Notes under the pieces: generated by a model | Databases searched by the model: none | Seen by the model: the letters and a program-made list of their open reading frames with translations, nothing else | Told to the model about the DNA's origin: nothing | Assembly: GCA_910588295.1 (NCBI GenBank) | Contig: CAJUQO010000029.1 | Span: forward strand, 1-42,486 | Origin: an uncultured Lachnospiraceae bacterium | Lineage (GTDB): Bacteria > Bacillota > Clostridia > Lachnospirales > Lachnospiraceae | DNA: 42,486 nt | Reading direction: 5' to 3' | Program-made: the position numbers and the translations under genes | In this document: positions 1 to 7,041 of the stretch, piece after piece | Layout of the letters: every line of letters starts with the position of its first letter | How positions within the stretch are numbered: position 1 is the first letter of the stretch

Positions 1-513
1 AAAAGCCGTATCCCCTGGCTGCTCCTTCTGATGGTATCGGCTACTTTTACCGGCATCATCATTACCGGGTTTGAGGATTCCCTGGCCAAATACGTGGTGC
101 TGACCGCCTATATTCCCATGTTGATGGACACCGGCGGAAATTCCGGTTCCCAGGCGTCCGTGACCGTAATCCGCGGGATCTCCCTGAACGAAATTGAATT
201 CAAGGATATCTTCCGGGTCATCTTCAAAGAAATGCGGGTGGCCGTTTTATGCGGCGCGACTCTGGCCATCTGCAACCTGGCAAAACTGATGCTCTTCGAC
301 CGCCTGGCTATTATGGTGGCCGCCACCATCTGCCTGACGCTGGTGGTGACGATCTTCTGTGCCAAGGTCGTCGGCTGTTCCCTGCCGCTGATCGCCTACC
401 GGCTGGGCTTCGACCCCGCCGTCATGGCCAGCCCTTTTATCACCACGATCGTGGATGCGATTTCTCTGCTGGTATATTTCCAGTTTGCTACGAGACTGCT
501 GGGATTAGGGTGA
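1..513 (+). CDS. mgtE: Magnesium transporter MgtE, C-terminal membrane part (5' end outside window)
   Basis: The reading frame is open from base 1, so the N-terminal regulatory and CBS domains lie outside the window. The visible 170 residues are the C-terminal membrane domain that forms the Mg2+-selective pore. The diagnostic segment is PMLMDTGGNSGSQAS, the pore-lining helix signature of MgtE (SLC41-like) channels. It is followed by the expected further hydrophobic helices, ending near FQFATRLLGLG just before the TGA. MgtE works as a homodimeric inner-membrane channel that closes when cytosolic Mg2+ is high. No operon partner is visible downstream on this strand: the next genes run the other way. 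Family assignment is firm; the full length cannot be judged. Confidence 0.93.
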   Translation, partial: KSRIPWLLLLMVSATFTGIIITGFEDSLAKYVVLTAYIPMLMDTGGNSGSQASVTVIRGISLNEIEFKDIFRVIFKEMRVAVLCGATLAICNLAKLMLFDRLAIMVAATICLTLVVTIFCAKVVGCSLPLIAYRLGFDPAVMASPFITTIVDAISLLVYFQFATRLLGLG

Positions 514-630
514 AAATGTATATTTCTACAGAGATTGCGTAACTGTTCCGTACAAGCCGAAGCAGAGCAGAGGCCTTTTAAATGGACCATGTGCCGTGAC
601 TGTGAAGGCAGTAAACAGCTACGGGATCAC

Positions 631-678
631 ACAAAAAACAGATACACAGCGGCCAGATCCCTGAGACCGCTGTGTATC
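631..678 (-). terminator. Intrinsic terminator for the minus-strand secreted-protein genes
   Basis: A perfect 12-bp inverted repeat (GATACACAGCGG at 641-652, its complement at 667-678) has a 14-nt loop. Read on the minus strand, it is followed directly by a T-rich tail (TGTTTTTTG) at about 632-641. It lies about 60 nt past the stop codon of the gene ending at 739, so it most likely ends that transcript. On the plus strand the T run is about 17 nt too far away for a standard terminator of mgtE. Confidence 0.8.
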
Positions 679-738
679 CGCAATTGTTAAGACAGTTTTT
701 CAGACTTATGTTTTACACTGGCTTTTGCCTTTCATATC

Positions 739-1737
739 TTAGCTCACCCACCCCCATGAACCAAGTTTCTTTTTATTCTTTCCATTCACCGACAGACAAT
801 AGGTGGCGCCCCTTGCATCATCGTATGTGACCGCCAAAAGATGATCTCCACACACATAGACGTCATGTATTCCCGAAGAAAAACGCGCGATCTTTGACTC
901 TTTTCCTGTCTTCCTGTTTCTTCCGTATATCTCCGTATAACCGCGGTTTTTGCCGCCGCGGGTTTTCAGATAATAGCTGTACTTTCCGCCGACCACCTTT
1001 TCCGATACCTTTTTTGATCCGTACATGTCGCCGTCTATCCTGTTTTTACGGTAAGTAAACTTTTTTGTGCTGTAGCTTTTTCCCGTCTGGTCATAAAGCT
1101 TTTTGCCCAATTTTCCATCCCACGAACATTCGCCGTACAGCATTTTCTTCCCCCATCGGAACAGTTTTGCGGAATATTTGGATCCGCGGATCTTACAGAC
1201 TTTCTGTTTGCCGGATCCGTCTTTTTTCATACGGCAGATATACCCGGTAAGTTCCGAACTTTCTCCGCCCCAATAAGGATCATTGACCACGCGCGCCTCC
1301 TGATAGTAAATCTGGCCATTGATCACCAGGGGATCCCTTCCAACCGCCAGCCGCTCCTGCTTCTTTCCGTCTTTTGAAAACCGGTAAACATACCACAGTA
1401 CATTATCCGATCCATGAGACCAGTTCCACGTTGTATAGATATATCCGCCGCTGATAGTAAGGGTGTCAAATCCCATAGTCCCTGTATCTCTGGCGTCAAC
1501 CAGTATCTTTTTTTGCTTTTTCTTTACATCATACCGTATGATGCTGTCGTTATTGCGCCGGCTCCCTCCGACATAATAAATGCAGTCCCCCGACCGCACT
1601 GCCTCGCTGCCCGCCGTAATTGTCTTTGCCGCCGCTTCCGCCTTGACCGGGAAAAACACTGTCAGCAAACATACCGCTGTAGCCATACAGACAGCCCATA
1701 GAACCGCAGCTCCATGCCGTTTCATAGATTTTGTCAT
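739..1737 (-). CDS. Secreted propeller-like protein (DUF5050-like), first of a tandem pair
   Basis: The product is about 332 residues. It has a positively charged N-terminus, a hydrophobic core (VLWAVCMATAVCLLTVFF) and an Ala-rich cleavage region (VKAEAAA), which make a signal peptide; no lipobox is seen. The mature part has several repeats of the kind 'sggYIYytn...lyRmkkDGsgkqkl', typical of DUF5050 / beta-propeller-like surface proteins of Clostridia. It is very rich in Lys, Gly and Tyr. Its enzymatic role, if any, is unknown; a sensory or surface-binding role is only a guess. ATG at 1737 is chosen; an in-frame GTG at 1746 sits closer to the GGAGG and is a possible alternative. It lies 78 nt downstream of a paralogue on the same strand and ends at a strong terminator. 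Confidence 0.75.
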   Translation of the reverse strand: MTKSMKRHGAAVLWAVCMATAVCLLTVFFPVKAEAAAKTITAGSEAVRSGDCIYYVGGSRRNNDSIIRYDVKKKQKKILVDARDTGTMGFDTLTISGGYIYTTWNWSHGSDNVLWYVYRFSKDGKKQERLAVGRDPLVINGQIYYQEARVVNDPYWGGESSELTGYICRMKKDGSGKQKVCKIRGSKYSAKLFRWGKKMLYGECSWDGKLGKKLYDQTGKSYSTKKFTYRKNRIDGDMYGSKKVSEKVVGGKYSYYLKTRGGKNRGYTEIYGRNRKTGKESKIARFSSGIHDVYVCGDHLLAVTYDDARGATYCLSVNGKNKKKLGSWGWVS

Positions 1738-1815
1738 TCTTTTCACTCTCCCTCCTGCTCTGTCCGCGGCGGAGCCATGCCAGAATCCCGCCGCCAGCGA
1801 AAACGCTCCCGGATG

Positions 1816-2736
1816 TTATCCCTGAACCTGCTTATTATACGTATCCGCGCTGATCTTTTTTGCTTTTTTCTTTTTGATATCATAGCGGTAATACGTCCAT
1901 TGGGATGTGCGCTCATTCATTTTGCGGTAATAAACATACCGGGAAGTGATCCTTTCCAGCCATTCAGCCTTGATTGCTCTGACGATCGTCTTTTTCCCTT
2001 TTCCCGACGGGCTGCAGCTTCTGACGCGAAGCACGCTGTCCGGCCCGCCGCCGCCTTTTGTATATTCGGAATAATACACCTTTTTGCTAATAAAAACGGC
2101 TATGCCTCCGTTTTTTGTGAGACGGACTGTTTTTCCGTTCTTACAATTGTAAATGTACGTATCCAAAGGGCCGATAGCGCCGCTGTTAGGCTGGGCGAGC
2201 AGATACGGGCCGTTCTGCTCTCTTACACAAGCGTATTTTATGGCCCGTTTTGATTTTCCGGTTTTGGTATCCATGCGGTAGGTATGCAGCTCCGGCCCGG
2301 GTTCTTTATCATAGACGTCCATATACAGGATGCCTTTGTAATAAGCGGTGGGGCTGCTTGCGTTTTTCAGGGTTCCCACTGTAACCCGGCCTTTGCCGTC
2401 TGTTTTGACCCTGTTGATATAGCCGGTATAGCTGTAGTCGGCGTTGTAGGGGCCGCTCTCTATGTAATAGACGGTGGAACCGTTGGATATGCAGCCGGTA
2501 TTAAGGGTTCGCCCCGGCGCGGCGTTTACAAGCACGGTTCCATTGCCGGATTTAGAGGAGGAGATCCGCACAGTGTTTGATTCATAGTCGGTCCAGATAT
2601 AATATTTACCGACCTTGGTATTCCGGGAACATTGCCTGAAAGCGGCTGCCTGGGCTTTTACAGGCGCGGCGAAAAGCAGGACCGCCAGAAGGCAGAGGGA
2701 CAAAAGCCCCAGATACAGTGTTTTTTTCTTTTTCAT
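1816..2736 (-). CDS. Secreted propeller-like protein (DUF5050-like), second of a tandem pair
   Basis: This 306-residue protein has a clear signal peptide: MKKKK, then the hydrophobic run LGLLSLCLLAVLLFAA, then the cleavage-like VKAQAAA. The mature region again shows short repeats with YIESG, GYINRVKTDGKGR and TYRMDTKTGKSK, matching the pattern of the neighbouring gene. It ends with a Lys-rich segment (RYDIKKKKAKK). No catalytic motif was recognised. The ATG at 2736 follows AGGAAAGG at good spacing. The two genes have the same strand, fold type and close spacing, and probably arose by duplication and are co-transcribed. The propeller assignment rests on repeat appearance only. Confidence 0.72.
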   Translation of the reverse strand: MKKKKTLYLGLLSLCLLAVLLFAAPVKAQAAAFRQCSRNTKVGKYYIWTDYESNTVRISSSKSGNGTVLVNAAPGRTLNTGCISNGSTVYYIESGPYNADYSYTGYINRVKTDGKGRVTVGTLKNASSPTAYYKGILYMDVYDKEPGPELHTYRMDTKTGKSKRAIKYACVREQNGPYLLAQPNSGAIGPLDTYIYNCKNGKTVRLTKNGGIAVFISKKVYYSEYTKGGGGPDSVLRVRSCSPSGKGKKTIVRAIKAEWLERITSRYVYYRKMNERTSQWTYYRYDIKKKKAKKISADTYNKQVQG

Positions 2737-2774
2737 AACTTTGCAATTCCTTTCCTCATAATTGCCTTATTTTA

Positions 2775-4124
2775 TCACATTCCATCCCCGTCTGCACGAT
2801 TATTTTTGTAACGATCCATCTTATAAAATGCTGCTCCCGCTAAGGCCACCGCCCCTTCCGTGAGCGGATAGGACAGCCATATCCCTGCCATCTGAAATAG
2901 TGCAGACAGCAGAAACGCCATGGGAACGATCAGGATCAATCCCCTTGACAGCGAGACGGCCTGTGCAGGCAGCGCTTTTTCCGTAGAGATAAAATAGGTA
3001 GACAGAATGATGTTGAACCCCGCAAATGGTACAGCGGTAAAATATATTTTCAGGCCGGTCTCCGCAATCTGCTGTAGCTGCCTGTTCCGCTCACTGTTAA
3101 AAACGCCGGCGATCTGAGGCGCGGCGGCCCAAAAAAGCAGATAGATACAACCGGAAACTGCCAGCATGAATCTTACCGCATAACGCAGGATCCGGGCGGC
3201 GCTCCTTCTGTCGCCATAGCCATACAGCCTGCTGATGATCGGCTGTATTCCCTGTGCGATCCCGTTATAGATCGAGACAACCACGAGGGACAGGTTCGCC
3301 ACCACGCCATAGGCTGCAACGCCTATATTCCCCTGCAGCCCCAGGATGATAGTATTAAAAACGATCATAACAATCCCTGAGGCCGCCTCAGTGATCAGCG
3401 AGGGAAGCCCCAGCGAAAACACGGTTCCCACCAGTCTGCCAGACGGCTTCACCCTCTCCCAGCGGAACTGGTTTTGTTTCGTGATCCAATGTCTGGACAA
3501 AACACCCAGGCTGATGACCGGAGCAAACCCGGTGGCCAGGACTGCGCCGAATATTCCCATGCGGAGCGGAAATATAAAAATATAATCCAGCACAATATTT
3601 GACAGGCTTCCTGTCAGCATGGCAGCCATGGCCAGCCGGGGGGCTCCGTCATTCCTCACGAAGCAGAGCAGACTGTCGTTGGCCAAAAAAGCCGGTGCAA
3701 AAAGCAGGATCACCCGCAAATATGTCCGGGTCATATCAAAGATCTCCGCATCCGCCCCGAGGAACGCGGCCAGCCTCCCTGAAAAAAAGATCCCCATCAA
3801 CATAAAAACCGCGGCAAATGCGGCCGTGGTATACAGCGTATGGACATAAACTACATCTGCATCCAGCCCTTTTTTATCTCCAAATTCTTTCTGTGCCCTG
3901 CAGACAGCATACTTCGTGGCGCCGCCCATCCCCAGCATCAGGCCGCAGCCATGGACGAAACTGTATACAGGGATGGCCAGATTGAGTGCGGCCAGGCCGT
4001 TGGCCCCCAGTCCCCTGGAGACAAAAAAGGTATCCGCCAGAATATAACAGGACAGGCCGGTCATACCGCATACATTCAGTGTTACATACCGGATAAACGC
4101 TTTTAAAAGTGCTTTTTTCTCCAT
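2775..4124 (-). CDS. MATE family multidrug/cation efflux transporter
   Basis: The 449-residue integral membrane protein has about 12 hydrophobic helices in two similar halves, the usual size for MATE (NorM/MepA-type) antiporters that export organic cations in exchange for Na+ or H+. Typical segments include the early 'GLSCYILADTFFVSRGLGANGLAALNLAIP' region (residues about 18-50) and the middle 'GLPSLITEAASGIVMIVFNTIIL' region. The ATG at 4124 was chosen because GGGAGGG lies 6-7 nt upstream; six more in-frame codons exist upstream but put the start before this site. The gene is preceded by its own promoter and a roughly 118-nt structured leader containing a terminator hairpin, so expression is probably controlled by transcription attenuation. 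The resemblance of that leader to a guanidine-IV riboswitch suggests a cationic small-molecule substrate such as guanidine; that is inference. Confidence 0.9.
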   Translation of the reverse strand: MEKKALLKAFIRYVTLNVCGMTGLSCYILADTFFVSRGLGANGLAALNLAIPVYSFVHGCGLMLGMGGATKYAVCRAQKEFGDKKGLDADVVYVHTLYTTAAFAAVFMLMGIFFSGRLAAFLGADAEIFDMTRTYLRVILLFAPAFLANDSLLCFVRNDGAPRLAMAAMLTGSLSNIVLDYIFIFPLRMGIFGAVLATGFAPVISLGVLSRHWITKQNQFRWERVKPSGRLVGTVFSLGLPSLITEAASGIVMIVFNTIILGLQGNIGVAAYGVVANLSLVVVSIYNGIAQGIQPIISRLYGYGDRRSAARILRYAVRFMLAVSGCIYLLFWAAAPQIAGVFNSERNRQLQQIAETGLKIYFTAVPFAGFNIILSTYFISTEKALPAQAVSLSRGLILIVPMAFLLSALFQMAGIWLSYPLTEGAVALAGAAFYKMDRYKNNRADGDGM

Positions 4125-4243
4125 CCTTTCCCTCCCACACAAAAAAACACCAGTGCTCTCTATCTTCTAAGACCTAACGATAGAAAGCCTGGCATCTCCT
4201 CCCCTACCCGGTGGCAGAGGATAGCTGCTGTTTTAATTTTCTT
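4125..4243 (-). ncRNA. Structured leader of the MATE gene: candidate guanidine-IV (mepA motif) riboswitch
   Basis: Between a good promoter and the MATE start lies a leader of about 118 nt. Read on the minus strand it has a first hairpin (arms 4213-4221 and 4200-4208, 9 bp with U-G pairs) closed by a loop ACCG. A strong terminator hairpin with a run of seven U follows. The terminator loop contains GGU (4172-4174), which could pair with the ACC of the first loop. Guanidine-IV RNAs are known to sit before MATE (mepA) genes in Clostridia and to act on a terminator through a loop-loop contact. The class name is from family knowledge and gene context, not from a covariance search. The existence of a terminator between promoter and gene is seen directly. 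Confidence 0.6.
4141..4195 (-). terminator. Intrinsic terminator inside the MATE leader
   Basis: Minus-strand stem of about 15 bp: CCAGGCTTTCTATC (from 4192 to 4179) pairs with GATAGAGAGCACTGG (4164 to 4150) with one bulged base. The loop has 14 nt and is followed by seven U (4147-4141). It lies after the MATE promoter and before the start codon, so it acts as an attenuator. It may also stop read-through from the PHP gene upstream. Confidence 0.85.
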
Positions 4244-4248
4244 TCCGA

Positions 4249-4277
4249 ATTATACAGGAAAATTTGGCAAAAGGCAA
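4249..4277 (-). promoter_or_regulatory. Sigma-A type promoter of the MATE gene
   Basis: On the minus strand, -35 TTGCCT (4277-4272) and a perfect -10 TATAAT (4254-4249) are separated by 17 bp. Transcription would begin near 4242, between the PHP gene stop and the structured leader. This shows that the MATE gene has its own start and that the downstream terminator lies within its leader. Confidence 0.82.
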
Positions 4278-4299
4278 CGTATTTTTTAAAATATTACCC

Positions 4300-5100
4300 T
4301 CACCGTCCCTCATCCACCGTCTCCGCGAACGACTTCCACTCCACCCTTCTCTTCCTGAACCTGTACCAGCTGGCAAAATGGTTATAAAAATAATAGGCAT
4401 GGGTCAGAAACTGCCCCATCAGCACATTCTTCGACCGAAGCGTCTTATTATAGAGATCTCCTGTGGCCTTATCCTCCTTACAGCTCCGGATATAATCGAT
4501 CAGATCGTCCTCCGTAACCACATCATCGGGGATATCCACCCAGCCCAGGCCCACGCATTTTAAATGATGGGCGTCGCTGCCGCCCGTGCCCGGCCTGCCA
4601 AACTGATAGGCCAGCGCCTTGGCCCTGGCGTTGCTGTCCTCCTCCTCGCAGGCATTCCAAGTCTCCACGAAGTCAAACTGCTGCATCAGCCACTCCAGAC
4701 GCCGGCGCTGCTTTGTGTTGGTTAAGCTTAAGAAACGCTCCCCGCAGGGATGGGCCGGCCCCAGTATGCCTCCATTTAAGTGCACCACCTCTATCAGGTC
4801 CTTCACCGGCAGCCCGCGGAGCTCCAGGATCGGCAGCTCCGTATCCCTGGGCATGATCACCAGCATATGGCCCGCATCGATCGTATCATATTCGATTCCC
4901 TTCCACACATGAAAAGCCTCAGGATCATCCTTTTCATGGCGGTGCCTCTCCGCCCAGGCCCGGTAACCCTTGTAGGAATCATGATCTGTCACCAGCATTC
5001 CGCCAAAGCCCAGCCCTTTCAGCTTTGACGCAAATACCTCCACAGATACCTGTCCGTCCAGGGATCCCTCCCTTGTATGGCAATGCATATCTACCTTCAT
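4300..5100 (-). CDS. PHP domain metal-dependent phosphoesterase
   Basis: The 266-residue protein shows the PHP (polymerase and histidinol phosphatase) metal site motifs in order: HCH at the N-terminus (VDMHCHTREGSLDG, residues 2-15), VTDHDSYKG (about 39-47), a Glu in WKGIEYDT, GPAHPCG, and GGSDAHHLKCVG near residue 195. Proteins of this TrpH-like type hydrolyse phosphate esters such as nucleoside 3',5'-bisphosphates or short nucleotides in the cytosol with two or three bound metals; the exact substrate cannot be told. The C-terminal 50 residues are basic and aromatic (SWYRFRKRRVEW). The start at 5100 follows GGAGG with 10 nt spacing and puts the HxH motif at the usual position. It lies 84 nt after rlmD on the same strand and may share its transcript. 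Confidence 0.88.
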   Translation of the reverse strand: MKVDMHCHTREGSLDGQVSVEVFASKLKGLGFGGMLVTDHDSYKGYRAWAERHRHEKDDPEAFHVWKGIEYDTIDAGHMLVIMPRDTELPILELRGLPVKDLIEVVHLNGGILGPAHPCGERFLSLTNTKQRRRLEWLMQQFDFVETWNACEEEDSNARAKALAYQFGRPGTGGSDAHHLKCVGLGWVDIPDDVVTEDDLIDYIRSCKEDKATGDLYNKTLRSKNVLMGQFLTHAYYFYNHFASWYRFRKRRVEWKSFAETVDEGR

Positions 5101-5184
5101 AAAATAAATGCCTCCTATACTCCGGTTATCCACTGACCCGCAAATACTCCCACACTCCGGCTGTCTGCTGTCACAGAACCGCTT

Positions 5185-6345
5185 CTACTGTACCTGCCGT
5201 TCCCGCTTCAAAGCCGCCACACATTCGATGTGGGAAGTAAAAGGGAACATGTCAAAAGGCCAGGCTGTCAATCCGCGGTAACCATGGCCGGCCAGATACT
5301 CCAAATCTCTCTTCATTGTTTCCGGGTTGCAGGATATATATACAATCTGTCTGGGTGCAAGCTGCACCGCAGCCCGGAGAAAGGCCCCGCTGCTGCCGCT
5401 TCTGGGCGGATCCATAAACAGCACATCGGCGCCATCCCCGTTTTCCGCCATTTCCTCCATAAAATCCCCGGCATCCTCACAATAAAACTCTATATTTTTT
5501 ATCTCATTTTGTTTCGCATTTCGGATCGCGTCCCGCACCGCATCCTCGTTCAATTCCACGCCGATGACCCGTCCTGCCCGCCCGGCGGCCGCCAAACCGA
5601 TGGAACCGATGCCGCAATAGGCATCGATCACCGTCTCCTTTCCGGTCAGATTCGCCAGCCGGATAGCCTTCTCATACAGACGCTCCGTCTGCACCGGATT
5701 GATCTGATAGAAGGAACGGGGGGAGATCCGAAACCGCAGGCCGCACAGAACATCCTCAATATAGCCCTTGCCGTACAGCACCTTTTCCCGCTCGCCCAGC
5801 ACCATGCTGGTATCCTGGTCGTTGACATTCAGCACAATGGTCGTAATCTCCGGGTGTCTTTCCCGCAGAACCCGGACAAAGGCGTTTTTCGAGGGAAAGA
5901 CCGGCGATGCCGTCACCAGCACCACCATCACCTGCCCCGTGGCCGCACCGGTACGGATCAGCACATGGCGCAGAAGCCCCCGGCCGCTGTCCTCGCCGTA
6001 TATCCGAATTTTGAAGGATTTCAGCATATCCCGGATGGTACAGATGATGGCATCCGCCTTCCGGTTCTCAATCTGGCAATTCTCAATTTCCACCACGCAG
6101 TGAGATTTTTCCTGGTAAATACCGGAAACGGCCCGGCCCTTCCTGAAATCAAAGGCCGCATGGACTTTGTTCCTGTAATGATAAGGATCTTCCATCGCCG
6201 TAATCGGGAACACCCGGCAAAACGGGCCGATCAGCCGCTCTACCATCCTTTGCTTATTTTCACACTGTTTCTCATAGGGCACGCCCTGATAACTGCACCC
6301 GCCGCAGCGCTTATGCTTTGGGCATATTGGTAATTGTCCGTCCAT
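5185..6345 (-). CDS. rlmD: 23S rRNA (uracil-C5)-methyltransferase, RlmD/RumA type, short form without TRAM domain
   Basis: The 386-residue SAM-dependent RNA methyltransferase begins with a [4Fe-4S] cluster motif (CPKHKRCGGC, residues 8-17, plus Cys27). A central RNA-binding region follows, then the Rossmann domain with VIDAYCGIGSIGLAAA as SAM motif I. DPPRSG and the catalytic-Cys motif YISCNPETMKRDL near the C-terminus are the marks of the TrmA/RlmD family, which methylates C5 of uridine through a covalent Cys-RNA intermediate. Classical RlmD is about 430-450 residues with an N-terminal TRAM domain. That domain is missing here, as in many Clostridia copies, so the modified position (U747 or U1939 type) is uncertain. 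Start ATG 6345 has an AAGGGGAAA upstream. Confidence 0.88.
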   Translation of the reverse strand: MDGQLPICPKHKRCGGCSYQGVPYEKQCENKQRMVERLIGPFCRVFPITAMEDPYHYRNKVHAAFDFRKGRAVSGIYQEKSHCVVEIENCQIENRKADAIICTIRDMLKSFKIRIYGEDSGRGLLRHVLIRTGAATGQVMVVLVTASPVFPSKNAFVRVLRERHPEITTIVLNVNDQDTSMVLGEREKVLYGKGYIEDVLCGLRFRISPRSFYQINPVQTERLYEKAIRLANLTGKETVIDAYCGIGSIGLAAAGRAGRVIGVELNEDAVRDAIRNAKQNEIKNIEFYCEDAGDFMEEMAENGDGADVLFMDPPRSGSSGAFLRAAVQLAPRQIVYISCNPETMKRDLEYLAGHGYRGLTAWPFDMFPFTSHIECVAALKRERQVQ

Positions 6346-6590
6346 CTTTTTCCCCTTTTCCGTGCCGCTTTATCTCACCGGATATCCCGTGCGCTATTTA
6401 AATATCGTGTACATGCCGGGAATCCTGTACCGCCATTTGGTTTTTCATATCGTATTATCCTGGCTATCTTACACCATTTCAAATAGAAAGTCCATTTTTC
6501 CAATGACATTATATACTTCTTTATGGTAGTATAAATAGTATGTAAAGTCAATTCACACATTCGTCGATAATTAAAATCCCGTAACAATTC

Positions 6591-6670
6591 CTAACGGTTC
6601 AGCCTTCGGCCAAACGGTTAGTGAATCCAACCATTAGCCGTTTGCCTTCGGCAAAGGGCCGGATTCACTA
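6591..6670. repeat. Intergenic nested hairpins (repeat-like element)
   Basis: This lies in the 420-nt gap between rlmD and the small frameshifted gene. Hairpin A (6591-6621) has CTAAC/GTTAG outer arms, a mismatch, GTT/AAC, and a GCC-TTC-GGC tip. Hairpin B has a perfect 10-bp outer repeat TAGTGAATCC (6619-6628) / GGATTCACTA (6661-6670) enclosing an inner TTTGCC-TTC-GGCAAA stem (6641-6655). The two hairpins share bases, so they are alternative folds. No open frame explains the block. It resembles short dispersed intergenic repeats, but only one copy is visible here. The rest of the gap (6346-6590, 6671-6746) shows nothing convincing. Confidence 0.55.
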
Positions 6671-6765
6671 CCGGCAAAATATATGCTTCGCGTCGCGTAA
6701 ATGCAAAGTCCTGGACTGAACGGTTACAAAATCTCACGATATTATTTTGAGGGAGGCTTTAAAAA

Positions 6766-6965
6766 ATGTCCAAAGAAGCAGAAACTTTTTCCAGGAAAAC
6801 GCCCGGCGGGAACAGGCCGAAAAACTGGAACGCTACCAGATACTAAACGAGCAGGTAATAGAAGGCAGCAGGGGAAAATCCCTGTTTACCACCAGGACAA
6901 ACGAAAATATCCGCAGAGCCAACCAGGCCATAGAGGCTCTGGCCAGAAAAGATTCCATTCTATAG
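6766..6965 (+). pseudogene. Small helical protein gene with a -1 frameshift at a T run
   Basis: GGGAGG (6751-6756) lies 9 nt before ATG 6766, giving MSKEAETF. Continuing in this frame soon meets a stop at about 6846. From the run of five T (6786-6790) the -1 frame gives a convincing charged helical protein: FFQENARREQAEKLERYQ and onward to ARKDSIL, stop at 6963-6965. Joining the two at the T run yields a protein of about 66 residues. One extra T would restore the frame, and slippage of tRNA-Phe from TTT to TTT is also possible. The -1 frame alone has only a TTG (6747) overlapping the Shine-Dalgarno as start, which is unlikely. No function is recognised. Whether this is a mutation, a sequencing error or true recoding cannot be decided here. 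Confidence 0.55.
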
Positions 6966-6969
6966 AAAG

Positions 6970-7001
6970 AACAGCGGCTCTCAAATGGGAAATCCGCTGT
7001 T
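6970..7001. terminator. Hairpin between convergent genes
   Basis: An 8-bp perfect repeat AACAGCGG (6970-6977) / CCGCTGTT (6994-7001) has a 16-nt loop. The tails are only moderately T-rich on either strand (TTTATCATT on plus, CTTTCTATAG on minus). It sits 4 nt after the small gene and 41 nt past the stop of the minus-strand binding-protein gene, so it may end both. Confidence 0.5.
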
Positions 7002-7041
7002 TATCATTAAGCCTGGCAAAGCCAGACCAAGGGGGCATCGT

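Noticed and set aside
5230..6333. Long plus-strand ORF opposite rlmD
   Set aside because: Shadow of the methyltransferase; no motifs and no start signal.
6375..6587. Minus-strand ORF of 70 codons after rlmD
   Set aside because: It has no ribosome site, a skewed composition, and ends in the intergenic repeat area. It looks like a chance frame in an AT-rich gap.
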